Assembly: GCA_038238015.1 (NCBI GenBank) | Contig: JBBRYA010000031.1 | Location: 1-39,838 of the forward strand | From: DASQFQ01 sp038238015 | GTDB taxonomy: Bacteria; Actinomycetota; Thermoleophilia; Solirubrobacterales; Solirubrobacteraceae | Direction: 5' to 3' | DNA length: 39,838 nt | Shown here: piece after piece, positions 6,509 through 14,177 of the stretch | Position numbering within the stretch: position 1 is the first letter of the stretch | Layout of the letters: the number at the start of each line of letters is the position of its first letter | Notes under the pieces: generated by a model | Database searches by the model: none | What the model was told of the DNA's origin: nothing | The model's input: only the letters and a program-made list of their open reading frames with translations | Translations under genes and position numbers: made by a program

Positions 6509-7771
6509 CTACGGAACCGCGACCACCTCCGCCTCCTCGTGCGCGACGAGGATCGCGCCCTCGCCGGTCGCGTAGGCCTCCTCGCCGTGCTGGGTGACGT
6601 CCATCCCGATCGCCTGCTCGTCGGCGATCGCGCGCAGCGGCATGACGAGCCCGAGGACGCGGAGGATCGCGAAGGTCATCGCGAATGCGTAGACCGGGGT
6701 CACGAGCACGGCGAGCGCCTGGTGGCCTAGTTGAGCGGCGTTGCCGAACAGCAGGCCGTCCGCCGCGCCGTTCCACGACCGCTGCGCGAAGAACCCGATG
6801 AAGACGATGCCAGTGAGGCCCGCGACGCCGTGGGCGGCGAGCACGTCGAGCGTCTCGTCGAGCCGCGTCCGCGGCCGCCAGACGATCACCGCGTAGCTCG
6901 GCAGCGCGGCGAGTGCTCCGAGCAGCATCGCCGACGCCGGGCTGATGAAGCCCGCCGCGGGAGTGATCCCGACGCAGCCGACGATGATCGCGGTCGCGGC
7001 GCCGATCGCCGTCACGCGACCGTCGCGCAGCAGGTCGAGCACGAACCAGACCAGCAGCGTGCAGGCCGGGGCCAGCAGCGTGTTGGTAAAGGCCAGCACG
7101 CTCGGGTTGCCGGTCGAGAAGCCGCTGCCGCCGTTGAAGCCGAACCAGCCGAACCACAGTAGGCCCGCGCCGAGCAGCACGTAGACCGAGTTGTGCGGCA
7201 GCAGCGCCTGGCGGCCATAGTCCTTGCGCGCGCCCACGACCATCGCTGCGGCCAGCGCCGAGAACCCGGAGCCCATCTCGACGGGGATGCCGCCGGCGAA
7301 GTCGAGCGTCCCGCCCGCCTGCAGCCAGCCGCCCCCGAACGCCCAGTGCGCGAGCACCGCGTAGACGAGCACCGACCACAGCGCCGCGAACACGAGGAAC
7401 GTCGCGAAGCGCATGCGCTCCACGACCGCGCCCGACACGAGCGCGGTCGTGACGATGCAGAAGCTCGCCTGGAAGGCCATGAACAACAGGTGCGGGATCT
7501 TCGTCCCGGCACGCGGCGTGAAGGCGACGTCGCGCAGCAGCGCGTGGTCGAGCCCGCCGATGATCGCGCCGTTGCCGTCGAAGGCGAGCGAGTAGCCGAC
7601 GAGCGCCCAGGCGACGGTGGCCACCGCCAGCGCGGCGGCGCACATCATGAATGTGTTGAGCGTGTTCTTCGAGCGCACGAGACCCGCGTAGAAGAGCCCG
7701 AGCGCGGGCGTCATCAGGAGCACCAGCGCGGTGGCGGCGAGCATCCACGCCGTATCGCCGCTGTCGATCAC
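6509..7771 (-). CDS. amtB: Ammonium transporter (Amt/MEP family)
   Basis: This 420-aa membrane protein carries ammonium across the cytoplasmic membrane. About eleven transmembrane helices and the Amt signatures are visible: TPALGLFYAGLVR, MAFQASFCIVTTALVSGAV, FGWFGFNGGSG and LAAHGVAGLTG. His314 is the second of the conserved pore twin histidines. The first is replaced: where E. coli AmtB has T-V-V-H168, this protein has I-P-V-E165. Yeast Mep1/Mep3 have a Glu at this position too. The GTG start overlaps the glnK stop (GTGA, 7768-7771), the standard glnK-amtB pairing in which PII blocks the channel when nitrogen is plentiful. Confidence 0.95.
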   Translation of the reverse strand: MIDSGDTAWMLAATALVLLMTPALGLFYAGLVRSKNTLNTFMMCAAALAVATVAWALVGYSLAFDGNGAIIGGLDHALLRDVAFTPRAGTKIPHLLFMAFQASFCIVTTALVSGAVVERMRFATFLVFAALWSVLVYAVLAHWAFGGGWLQAGGTLDFAGGIPVEMGSGFSALAAAMVVGARKDYGRQALLPHNSVYVLLGAGLLWFGWFGFNGGSGFSTGNPSVLAFTNTLLAPACTLLVWFVLDLLRDGRVTAIGAATAIIVGCVGITPAAGFISPASAMLLGALAALPSYAVIVWRPRTRLDETLDVLAAHGVAGLTGIVFIGFFAQRSWNGAADGLLFGNAAQLGHQALAVLVTPVYAFAMTFAILRVLGLVMPLRAIADEQAIGMDVTQHGEEAYATGEGAILVAHEEAEVVAVP

Positions 7772-8121
7772 TTGCGCACCGGGGTGACGGCATCGTCGTC
7801 GGACTCGGCCGTGCGGATGCGCACCACGCGCTCCAGCGGCACCACGAAGATCTTGCCGTCGCCGACCTCGCTGGTCCGCGCGCCCTCGCAGAGCGCGTCG
7901 ATCGTCGGCTGCACGAACGGGTCCGAGACGGCGATCTCGAAGCGCACCTTCTCCGCGAGACCCATCTGGACCCGCGTGCCGCGGTAGGTCTCGACGCGGT
8001 CGAGCTCACCGCCATGGCCCTGCACGCGGCTGAGCGACACCCCCCGCACCTCGGCGCGGTAGAGCGCCTCGAGCACGTCATTCGCCTTTTCCGGCCGGAC
8101 GATGCCGATCACGAGCTTCAC
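7768..8121 (-). CDS. glnK: PII nitrogen regulatory protein
   Basis: This is a 117-aa PII signal protein that senses 2-oxoglutarate and ATP/ADP and controls the adjacent AmtB. The start is GTG 8121, preceded by an AGGGAG ribosome site. Family features include MKLVIGIVRPEKANDVLEAL, the T-loop with E-T-Y46-R-G, and the C-terminal signature GDGKIFVVPLERVVRIRT. When aligned to E. coli GlnB, position 51, the tyrosine that is uridylylated or adenylylated, is valine here (T49-R50-V51). Covalent control by GlnD is therefore unlikely unless another residue is used. Transport control by direct ligand binding remains possible. It forms an operon with amtB. Confidence 0.93.
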   Translation of the reverse strand: MKLVIGIVRPEKANDVLEALYRAEVRGVSLSRVQGHGGELDRVETYRGTRVQMGLAEKVRFEIAVSDPFVQPTIDALCEGARTSEVGDGKIFVVPLERVVRIRTAESDDDAVTPVRK

Positions 8122-8144
8122 GATCCTGCTCCCTTTTTGGACGA

Positions 8145-8171
8145 CTGGCGCGCCAGAACGGCGCGCGACCC
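8145..8171 (-). promoter_or_regulatory. glnK-amtB promoter with 12-bp palindrome
   Basis: On the reverse strand TAGGGT (8166-8171) is a plausible -10 box, and transcription would begin near 8159. A perfect 12-bp palindrome CTGGCGCGCCAG (8145-8156) falls just inside the transcript, a usual place for a repressor operator. The 5' leader would be about 38 nt. No regulator is identified. Confidence 0.3.
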
Positions 8172-8201
8172 TAGCGGCTCGCCCGGTTTGAGATCGTTCG
8201 C

Positions 8202-8576
8202 TCAGGCCTCCGACGGCGGTGCGGTCTGCCGTGACTGCCACGGCCAGCGCCCGTCCAGCTCCACGTCCAGGGTGAAGCTGAGGAAGGTCCGCACGATCAC
8301 GACGATGGCGAGGACGCCGACGCCGGTGAACGTCGGCGCCACGGCCACGGTGCGGATGATGTCGGCGGCGACGAGGAACTCGAGGCCGAGCAGGATGGCC
8401 TTGCCGACCTGCTGGCGATACGCCCGGTAGGCCCCAGGCCGAGTGCCGGTCGAGCGCTGCGCGACGAGGAAGCTCCCCGTCGCGACGAGCAGGCCGACCA
8501 CGACGGCGATGACGCCGGCGCCGTCGATCGCCTTCGAGATGGCGTCGACCGCGCTCTTGAAGTCTGCTTCGCTCAC
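8202..8576 (-). CDS. DUF1622 family membrane protein
   Basis: The 124-aa product read from GTG 8576 has three hydrophobic segments (about residues 18-36, 55-75 and 80-100) with the DUF1622 pattern: GVIAVVVGLLVATGSFL, YRQQVGKAILLGLEFLVAAD and VVIVRTFLSFTLDVELDG. The family is found in the bacterial inner membrane and has no assigned function. The GTG overlaps the TGA of the VOC gene (8573-8576), so the two are translationally coupled. Confidence 0.85.
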   Translation of the reverse strand: MSEADFKSAVDAISKAIDGAGVIAVVVGLLVATGSFLVAQRSTGTRPGAYRAYRQQVGKAILLGLEFLVAADIIRTVAVAPTFTGVGVLAIVVIVRTFLSFTLDVELDGRWPWQSRQTAPPSEA

Positions 8577-8908
8577 GTCGCACCCTGCGCCAGCCCGAAT
8601 GGGCTGCCTTCGGAGTCCTTGCAGATCGCCCACGACGTGCCCGGGTGAACCACGCTCCCGCCGAGCGCCTCGACGCGCGTCAGCGCCTCGGCGATGTCGG
8701 CTACCGCGAAGTAGGGCAGCGAGAACGAGTCGCCGGGTCCGCGGCCGCGGGCGTGGACGCCGATCGCCGGAGCACCCGGCTGCGTCTGCCAGCCCTCGCC
8801 CTCGCCGGCCTGGCGAGGCTCCAGCCCAACGCCCAGGAGGCTCCCCCAGAAGCGACGCGCGCGCTCTGGATCGTCCGCGGGAAACTCGACGAGGGAGAGC
8901 TCCGCCAT
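8573..8908 (-). CDS. VOC family protein (glyoxalase/bleomycin-resistance fold)
   Basis: The product has 111 aa from ATG 8908 and adopts the vicinal-oxygen-chelate fold. The typical opening ELSLVEFPADDPERARRFWG and closing ICKDSEGSPFGLAQ are visible, with FAVADIAEALTRVEALGG between. The length fits a single VOC unit, so it would work as a dimer or bind one ligand. The substrate is unknown. ATG 8908 is chosen over GTG 8914 because a TAGCTT -10 box ends 6 nt upstream. Confidence 0.85.
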   Translation of the reverse strand: MAELSLVEFPADDPERARRFWGSLLGVGLEPRQAGEGEGWQTQPGAPAIGVHARGRGPGDSFSLPYFAVADIAEALTRVEALGGSVVHPGTSWAICKDSEGSPFGLAQGAT

Positions 8909-8914
8909 TGGCAC

Positions 8915-8920
8915 AAGCTA
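8915..8920 (-). promoter_or_regulatory. -10 box of leaderless VOC gene
   Basis: On the reverse strand TAGCTT ends 6 nt before ATG 8908 and no ribosome site lies between. The same hexamer stands before the AI-2E transporter gene at 38595. Confidence 0.45.
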
Positions 8921-8929
8921 GCGCCGAGC

Positions 8930-10516
8930 TCAGACCTCCAGCCGCGACTCCTCCAGGTCGAGCTCGCGCTCGACGCGGCGCATCACCTCGCTGGAGATCT
9001 GGCGCTCGTTCTGGAGCCCGATCAGCGCCTGGCGCTGGGCGGTGTAGATCTCGTGCATCAGCCGCTGGTAGAGGAGCGAGCCCTCCTCGAGCCCGTCCTC
9101 GTCCTCGATCTTCCCGGCCCGGATCTTGAAGCGCCGCTGGCGGTACTCGTAGAGCCTGCGGACCCGCTCGATGGTGCCGTCGCGGGTCCAGCCCTCGCCC
9201 TCCAGCTCGGCGACCCGGGCGAGCGCGGCGCGGGCGATCATCAGCCGCGCCCGGACCTCCTCCAGCTCCTCCTCCGAGCCGTCCTCGACGACGCCGAGGC
9301 GGCGGATCAGCAGCGGCAGGGTCAGCCCCTGGCCGACGACGGTGACGAGGATCAGCGCGAAGGTGGTGAACTGGATCAGCGCGCGACCGGGCAGCGGCGC
9401 GCCGGCGGCGGTGTGGATCGGCAGCGCCAGCGCCGCGGCCAGCGAGACGGCACCTCGCATCCCCGACCAGCTCCCGAGGAAGCGGGCGCGCCAGTCGGCG
9501 CGGCGCGCGCGCTGGGACGGACGCCGGTCAATCGCCCTGATGATGGAGGTGGTGATGAAGTTCCAGAGGAAGCGCACGGCGATCACCGCCGCGCAGACGG
9601 CCGCCGCGTAGCCGATCACGTCGCTGGTCGGCTGGCCGCTGAGCCCCCGGGCGATCACCGGCAGCTGCAGGCCGATCAGGATGAAAAGCGCCGCGTTGAG
9701 CAGGAAGGCGAGGGTCGACCACAGCGCGCCGAGCTGCATGCGGCTCTCCGGGGAGGCGATGGCGGGAGCGCGGAAGCCGATGTACACGCCGCACGCGACC
9801 ACCGAGAGGACGCCCGAGACGCCGAGCTGGTCTGCCGGGATGAACGCCCCGTACGCGGTGAACAGCGAGATCGTCATCTCGGTGTTGAGGTCGCTCACGC
9901 GCATGCGCACCTGGCCGATCAGCCAGCCGACCGCGAGGCCGATCGCGACCCCTCCGGCCGCGTCGCGGAAGAACTCGAGCACGGCGTGCCCTCCCGAGAA
10001 GCTCTCTCCAACCGCTGCCGCAACCGCGACCTTGTAGGCGACCAGGGCGGTGGCGTCGTTGAACATGCTCTCGCCCTCGAGGATGTTCACCAGACGGCGC
10101 GGCGCGCCGACCCGCCGCATGATCGCCGTGGCCGCGGCCGGGTCCGTCGGCGAGACGATCGCGCCGAGCGCGAAGGCCATCGCCCAGGGAAGGCCGAGCA
10201 GCCCGTGCCCGATCCATGCCACCGCCGCCGTCGTCGCCAGGACGAGGCCGATCGCCGTCAAGGAGATGACCCGCGCGTCCGCCCGCATGGCGCGCAGGTC
10301 CGCGAAGAAGGCGGAGGAGTAGAGCAGCGGCGGCAGGAAGACGAGCAGCACGAGCTTTGGGTCGAGCTGGATGTCCGGGATTCCCGGCAGCAACCCCAGC
10401 ACGAGGCCGCCGATCACCAGCGGGATCGGGTAGGGCACCTTCAGCCAGTTGGAGAGCGCGTTCAGGCCGGCGGCCGAGACGAACAGCGCGGCGATGACGA
10501 TCTGCAGGTCGCTCAC
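8930..10516 (-). CDS. Na+/H+ antiporter, CPA1 family
   Basis: This 528-aa cation/proton exchanger has about 12 membrane helices in residues 1-400 and a charged cytoplasmic tail of about 120 residues. CPA1 signatures are visible: LLVFLPPLLYSSAFF, AIVSPTDPAAATAI, GESMFNDATALV (the ND pair that binds the ion), VRFLWNF and SGMRGAVSLAAALALP. The C-terminal tail is helical and acidic/basic, as in NhaP-type regulators of exchange. The start is GTG 10516; a weak -10-like AAGAAT ends 7 nt upstream, so it may be leaderless. Its job would be pH and sodium homeostasis. Confidence 0.92.
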   Translation of the reverse strand: MSDLQIVIAALFVSAAGLNALSNWLKVPYPIPLVIGGLVLGLLPGIPDIQLDPKLVLLVFLPPLLYSSAFFADLRAMRADARVISLTAIGLVLATTAAVAWIGHGLLGLPWAMAFALGAIVSPTDPAAATAIMRRVGAPRRLVNILEGESMFNDATALVAYKVAVAAAVGESFSGGHAVLEFFRDAAGGVAIGLAVGWLIGQVRMRVSDLNTEMTISLFTAYGAFIPADQLGVSGVLSVVACGVYIGFRAPAIASPESRMQLGALWSTLAFLLNAALFILIGLQLPVIARGLSGQPTSDVIGYAAAVCAAVIAVRFLWNFITTSIIRAIDRRPSQRARRADWRARFLGSWSGMRGAVSLAAALALPIHTAAGAPLPGRALIQFTTFALILVTVVGQGLTLPLLIRRLGVVEDGSEEELEEVRARLMIARAALARVAELEGEGWTRDGTIERVRRLYEYRQRRFKIRAGKIEDEDGLEEGSLLYQRLMHEIYTAQRQALIGLQNERQISSEVMRRVERELDLEESRLEV

Positions 10517-10632
10517 GGGTCAGATTCTTGCCGGTCGGGGCCGGGTGCCGATTCCCGGGTTGCTGTAGACCTCAGCGCTGAATTCGCGCGGCTCCGCGGG
10601 TCGTCACCGAAAACGGATGAAGGAGATTCGCC

Positions 10633-11199
10633 ATGAGGAAGCTGATCGTCACCGAGTTCGTGTCGCTCGACGGAGTCATGGAGGCTCCCGGCGGCGAGCC
10701 GGGCTACGCGCACGCCGGCTGGGTCGCTGATTTCTTCAGCGGCGAGCTCGGCGCCTACAAGGAGGAGGAGCAGCTGTCTGCCGACATCCTCCTGATCGGG
10801 CGCAAGACCTATGAGTCCTTCTACGGCGCGTGGCCGGAGCGCAAGGGCGCCTTCGCCGACAAGATCAACTCGATGCCGAAGTACGTCGTGTCGACGACGC
10901 TCGGGTCGAGCGACTGGCACGACACGACGGTCATCGCAGCGGACGTGGAGGGTGCGGTCGGCGAGTTGAAGGAGCAGGACGGCGGTCCCATCATCGTGGC
11001 CGGCAGCCGGACGCTCGTGCACTCCCTCCTCCCCGCGGGGCTGGTCGATGAGATCAACCTGCAGGTCTTCCCGTTGCTCCTCGGCTCGGGAGCGCGGCTG
11101 TACCCGGAGTCCCCCGACCGGGCCGACCTCGAGCTCGTCTCCTCCAAGACGGTCGAGAACGGCGTGCTGCTGCAGACCTACCGGCCGAAGACGGGCTGA
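10633..11199 (+). CDS. Dihydrofolate reductase / RibD C-domain-like protein (1)
   Basis: This 188-aa reductase-fold protein begins MRKLIVTEFVSLDGVMEAPG, the standard opening of the DHFR-like (RibD_C) family. Also visible are LLIGRKTYESF, GGPIIVAGSRTLVHSLL (NADPH-binding) and the final VENGVLLQTYRP. Family members are NADPH-dependent oxidoreductases of mostly unknown substrate; few act on folate. AGGAG stands before ATG 10633. This is the first of three diverged paralogues within 4 kb. Confidence 0.88.
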   Translation: MRKLIVTEFVSLDGVMEAPGGEPGYAHAGWVADFFSGELGAYKEEEQLSADILLIGRKTYESFYGAWPERKGAFADKINSMPKYVVSTTLGSSDWHDTTVIAADVEGAVGELKEQDGGPIIVAGSRTLVHSLLPAGLVDEINLQVFPLLLGSGARLYPESPDRADLELVSSKTVENGVLLQTYRPKTG

Positions 11200-11217
11200 G
11201 GCGCGCCCGGCGCGCAC

Positions 11218-11523
11218 TTACAGTCCGAATAGGCGCAACAGCGCGGCCGTCGCTCCGGCCGCGAGGACGACCACCACGAGCGGAGCCCTGCGCCACACGA
11301 GCAGAGCCGCGACCAGCAGCGCCGGGAGGCGCGCGTCGAGCACCAGCCGCTGACCGCCGTCGAGCGTCTGCACGAGGATCAGCGCCGCGAGCACAGGCAC
11401 GACGACGACCTCGAGCGGCCAGCGCGCGGCGGTATCGGCGTCCACGCGATCGGCGAGCACGAACCCGAGCGCCTTGAGCGCGTAGGCGGCGGCGCACAGG
11501 GCCAGGACGGCGCCCCAGCTCAC
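11218..11523 (-). CDS. azlD: AzlD-type branched-chain amino acid exporter subunit
   Basis: This 101-aa membrane protein has four hydrophobic helices: residues about 5-20, 35-52, 65-80 and 83-100. AzlD is the small subunit of the AzlCD exporter for branched-chain amino acids and analogues. The GTG start (11523) overlaps the TGA of the azlC remnant. Because azlC is broken, the pair is probably not functional as a transporter here. Confidence 0.75.
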   Translation of the reverse strand: MSWGAVLALCAAAYALKALGFVLADRVDADTAARWPLEVVVVPVLAALILVQTLDGGQRLVLDARLPALLVAALLVWRRAPLVVVVLAAGATAALLRLFGL

Positions 11524-11721
11524 CGCGCGCGCCTGTTCAGGATCACGAGGGCGGGGACGGCTGCGAGGGCCGAGGCCATCACCGGCACGCCGGCGGGGGA
11601 GACCGGCAGCAGCGCGAGGGCGATGACCGCCCCGGCGACCCCGTCGCGACCGCGCCGGGCCGGCGCAGCTGCGGCGCGAGCATGGCTAGGAAGACCGCGG
11701 GGAAGATCGCGGCGGCCACGG
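11520..11721 (-). pseudogene. azlC: azlC remnant, truncated and frameshifted
   Basis: Only the last 65 or so residues of AzlC (normally about 230) can be read. One frame gives APVAAAIFPAVFLAMLAPQL, and a shift near 11650-11680 leads to GVAGAVIALALLPVSPAGV and ASALAAVPALVILNRRAR, ending in a TGA that overlaps azlD. Upstream, the DHFR-like gene stops at 11729, so the first two-thirds of azlC are gone. Deletion and frameshift together indicate real decay or a misassembly. Confidence 0.65.
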
Positions 11722-11728
11722 GCGCCTT

Positions 11729-12286
11729 TCAGACGCGCCGGTAGCGGAGGTAGACCACGCGGGAGCCGAAGGTTCGCGTCTCGACCAGCTCCAGGCTGAT
11801 CCTCTCCTTGACGGCGGCGAAGAACGGGGTGCCGCCGCCGAGCACGACCGGGCTGACGAAGAGCCGGTACTCGTCGATGAGGTCGAGGCCCATCAGCGAG
11901 GAGGCCAGGCCCGCGCCGCCGACGGCGAGGTCATTCCCAGATTGCTGCTTGAGGCCGGCGACCTCCTCGGCGACGCCTTCCTTCGCCAGCCGGGCGTTGC
12001 CCTCGACCGTCTCGAGGGTCGTCGAGAACACGATCTTCGGGAGGGCCTTCCAGATGCGGGCGAACTCGAGCTCGTGCTCTGGCGCCGACGGATTCTCCTC
12101 AGCGGTCTCCCAGTACGTCATCGCCTCGTAGAGCCGCCGTCCGCAGAGGTGCGCGCCGAGCTCCCGCGTCTGCCGGTTGTGGAAACGGTGGAGCTCCTCG
12201 TCGGGCGCCGACCAGTCGATCTCGCCGTCGCGCCCAGCGATGAACCCGTCCAGCGAGACTCCCATCGAGTAGATCAACTTCGGCAT
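11729..12286 (-). CDS. Dihydrofolate reductase / RibD C-domain-like protein (2)
   Basis: The 185-aa product is read from ATG 12286, which has an excellent AAGGAGGAG ribosome site 3-5 nt upstream. It starts MPKLIYSMGVSLDGFIAGRD and includes HLCGRRLYEAMTYW, the NADPH loop LAVGGAGLASSLMGLDLID and SPVVLGGGTPFF. These identify the RibD_C/DHFR-like group of NADPH reductases with unknown substrates. Longer frames extend upstream, but the ribosome site decides the start. Its 3' end sits only 7 bp from the truncated azlC. Confidence 0.88.
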   Translation of the reverse strand: MPKLIYSMGVSLDGFIAGRDGEIDWSAPDEELHRFHNRQTRELGAHLCGRRLYEAMTYWETAEENPSAPEHELEFARIWKALPKIVFSTTLETVEGNARLAKEGVAEEVAGLKQQSGNDLAVGGAGLASSLMGLDLIDEYRLFVSPVVLGGGTPFFAAVKERISLELVETRTFGSRVVYLRYRRV

Positions 12287-12311
12287 GACTCCTCCTTGGC
12301 CGGCGGGGCAT

Positions 12312-12327
12312 TGAGGTCTACGACCTC
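12312..12327. promoter_or_regulatory. Palindrome upstream of DHFR-like gene 2
   Basis: GAGGTC-TAC-GACCTC (12313-12327) is a perfect 6-bp inverted repeat with a 3-nt spacer, 26 nt upstream of ATG 12286. A related GGTC-TAT-GACC lies at the start of DHFR-like gene 3 (14179-14189), and the half-site GTAGACCTCA lies before gene 1 (10565-10574). It could be a shared operator, but the motif is short and GTAGACCTC also occurs inside a coding region near 29230. Confidence 0.25.
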
Positions 12328-12396
12328 GCGCCGCCTCGATCCTCATCGATGCCGCGGCGGGTTGCCCGCGCGGATCGCCTCTGAGAGAGTCGGACC

Positions 12397-12774
12397 ATGG
12401 CATCCGCACCAGGCATGCCCCTGGTCGAGGAGTGCCCCGAACTTACCGAGACTGACCCGGAGCGCCTCGCCGAGCTCTACGACGACGTCTCGCCGCGGAT
12501 GCGGGCGGTCCTCGACGTGCTGCTCGAGCATGCCCCGCAGCGGCTGACCTTCCAGGAGGTCGAGCTGATGCTCGGCTGGCACCGTGGCCGCTTCGCGAGC
12601 GTGTTCGGCGGCTTTCGGGGGCCGCGGGGCAAGCACTTCAAGCGCCCGTTTCACCTCTGCGGTCCGCGGCACTCGAGCACCCGGGAGTGGGAGCTCTGGC
12701 TCGACCCCGCGCAGGTGAAGGTGCTGGGGGCGGCGGCCGCGGGCCGAACTACGGTCCTGCGCGCTCGACCGTGA
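12397..12774 (+). CDS. Uncharacterised protein, possible winged-helix fold
   Basis: The product has 125 aa, with conserved-looking stretches LAELYDDVSPRMRAVLDVLL, QRLTFQEVELMLGWHRGRF and GKHFKRPFHLCGP. The alternating helices of residues 25-70 resemble a small winged-helix domain as in DUF6416-type proteins, but I cannot be sure. A -10-like GAGAGT ends 6 nt before ATG 12397. The last 26 bp overlap the tail of the convergent MmcQ/YjbR gene. Function unknown. Confidence 0.7.
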   Translation: MASAPGMPLVEECPELTETDPERLAELYDDVSPRMRAVLDVLLEHAPQRLTFQEVELMLGWHRGRFASVFGGFRGPRGKHFKRPFHLCGPRHSSTREWELWLDPAQVKVLGAAAAGRTTVLRARP

Positions 12775-13084
12775 GCCGCCGCGGAGCCCTGCGCTCCCAG
12801 GCGTCGGCGAGCAGGTCGGCGAGGGCCTCAGGTGTGGCGCGGGCGAGGATGACGGACACTGCCCTGAGGCGCTTGCCCCACATGAACGCCTCGAAGGCGT
12901 CCGGTGCGCTCTGCACGGCGGTGAGGATCCCGCCCTCGTCGAGCATCACGTTCATGTGCTCGTCGTCCCAGAGGGTGGCGAAGATCTTGCCGCCGACGCG
13001 GAACGAGGGTCGCCCGTGGTGGTCCTGCTCGACCGCCTCCGGCAGCCCGAGCGCGATCGCCCTGGCCCGCTCTTGCGAGACCAC
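12749..13084 (-). CDS. MmcQ/YjbR family protein
   Basis: This 111-aa CyaY-like protein of the MmcQ/YjbR family has RARAIALGLPEAVEQDHHGR and PSFRVGGKIFATLWDDEH near the N-terminus, and KRLRAVSVILARATPEALAD near the C-terminus. These are the usual three blocks. Family members may bind DNA or act as small double-wing proteins; the role is not settled. The start at 13084 is GTG. The gene ends inside the convergent 12397-12774 gene. Confidence 0.85.
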   Translation of the reverse strand: MVSQERARAIALGLPEAVEQDHHGRPSFRVGGKIFATLWDDEHMNVMLDEGGILTAVQSAPDAFEAFMWGKRLRAVSVILARATPEALADLLADAWERRAPRRLTVERAGP

Positions 13085-13095
13085 GATCGCCCGCC

Positions 13096-13581
13096 CTACG
13101 CGAAGTCGCCGGCGTAGCTCGCCAGCGAGCGGTTGTAGCGCGGGAGGTGGCGTGAGAGCGCGATGAGCGCGAGCGCGGCGGCCTCGCGCTCTCGCCCCGT
13201 GTCGATCAGCGCCAGCGCCAGGAACGCCGCGACGGCGTCGTCGAGCTCATCCGAGCCGGCGTCGCGCTCGGCCCTGAGCAGCGTGACGCTCTCCTCCGCC
13301 TGGCCGAGGTTTCGCAGCGAGCTGGCGAGCTGGATCACGGCGCGGCGGCGGCGGATGCCGGTCAGCCCGGTCGCGAGCGCCTGCCGGTAGAGCGGGACGG
13401 CCTCGTCGGGATGCCCGGTGGAGTCGTTCGCGCAGGCGAGCTCGAACTGCGCGATCGCGTCGCCCGCCGGCCGCTCGCCGGCTAGGGCCTCTACGCGCGC
13501 GAGGAAGTCGACCGGGTCGTGGTCGTCGATGGCCGCCCAGAGGGCGGCCATCCGTGCTTCCCAGTCCGGATCGGCCGTCAC
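13096..13581 (-). CDS. Tetratricopeptide repeat protein
   Basis: The product has 161 aa from GTG 13581, which overlaps the TGA of DHFR-like gene 3 (13578-13581). Helix pairs resembling TPR units are visible: GDAIAQFELACANDSTGHPD, EAVPLYRQALATGLTG, RRRAVIQLASSLRNLGQAEE and LDDAVAAFLALALIDTGRER. This small, common actinobacterial TPR protein probably binds another protein. Coupling suggests co-expression with the reductase upstream. No specific partner can be named. Confidence 0.8.
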   Translation of the reverse strand: MTADPDWEARMAALWAAIDDHDPVDFLARVEALAGERPAGDAIAQFELACANDSTGHPDEAVPLYRQALATGLTGIRRRRAVIQLASSLRNLGQAEESVTLLRAERDAGSDELDDAVAAFLALALIDTGREREAAALALIALSRHLPRYNRSLASYAGDFA

Positions 13582-14177
13582 GAGAGGATGCGGTACCTGA
13601 TGTGCGTGGCCGCCGGCGAGCTGACCACCTCGATCGGCTCGAAGGCGGGGGCGCCGACGTTCTCGAACAGCCGCTCCCCGTCGCCGAGTAGGACCGGGGC
13701 GATGTGGAGGTAGATCTCGTCGAGCGCGCCGGCCGCGAGGTACTGCTGCACGGTGCTCGCGCCCCCGGCGATCGCGACCTCGCGGTCGCCCGCCGCGGCC
13801 CGCGCCTGCTCCAGCGCGGACTCGATCCCGTCGGTGACGAACGTGAACGTCGTGCCGCCCTGCATCTCCAGCGGCTCGCGCGGATGCTGGGTGAGCACGA
13901 ACACCGGCGCGTGGTAGGGCGGGTCCTCGCCCCACCAGCCCCTCCAGCTCTCGTCCCACGGCCCGTCGCCGCCGCCGAACATCTTGCGGCCCATGATGTG
14001 CGCGCCGACGCCCTCGGTGATCTGCTTGGCGATCTCCGCGTCGACGCCGGGCTCTCCGCTCTGCGCCCAATCGTGCAGGCGCATTCCGCCCACGCCGAGG
14101 GGGTCGTCGGGGCCTTGGTTGGGCCCGGCGGCGAAGCCGTCGAGCGAAATCGAGAGATTGCAGGTGACTGAGTTCAT
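13578..14177 (-). CDS. Dihydrofolate reductase / RibD C-domain-like protein (3)
   Basis: The 199-aa product is read from ATG 14177. It starts VTCNLSISLDGFAAGPNQGP and carries GAHIMGRKMFGGGDG, the NADPH loop VAIAGGASTVQQYLAAGALD and IAPVLLGDGERLFE. It belongs to the same RibD_C/DHFR-like group as the two genes before it, with a longer insert (WRGWWGEDPPYHAPVFVLT). A 10-bp perfect inverted repeat brackets the start codon. It is followed, with overlap, by a TPR protein gene. Confidence 0.88.
   Translation of the reverse strand: MNSVTCNLSISLDGFAAGPNQGPDDPLGVGGMRLHDWAQSGEPGVDAEIAKQITEGVGAHIMGRKMFGGGDGPWDESWRGWWGEDPPYHAPVFVLTQHPREPLEMQGGTTFTFVTDGIESALEQARAAAGDREVAIAGGASTVQQYLAAGALDEIYLHIAPVLLGDGERLFENVGAPAFEPIEVVSSPAATHIRYRILS

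Noticed and set aside
6375..8081. 568-aa reverse-strand reading frame over amtB and glnK
   Set aside because: It is an out-of-frame shadow rich in R, A and G. The Amt and PII frames contain clear family motifs.
8645..10636. 663-aa forward frame opposite the Na+/H+ antiporter
   Set aside because: Its composition is R/D/H/Q-rich with no recognisable motif. It is a product of GC bias opposite a real gene.
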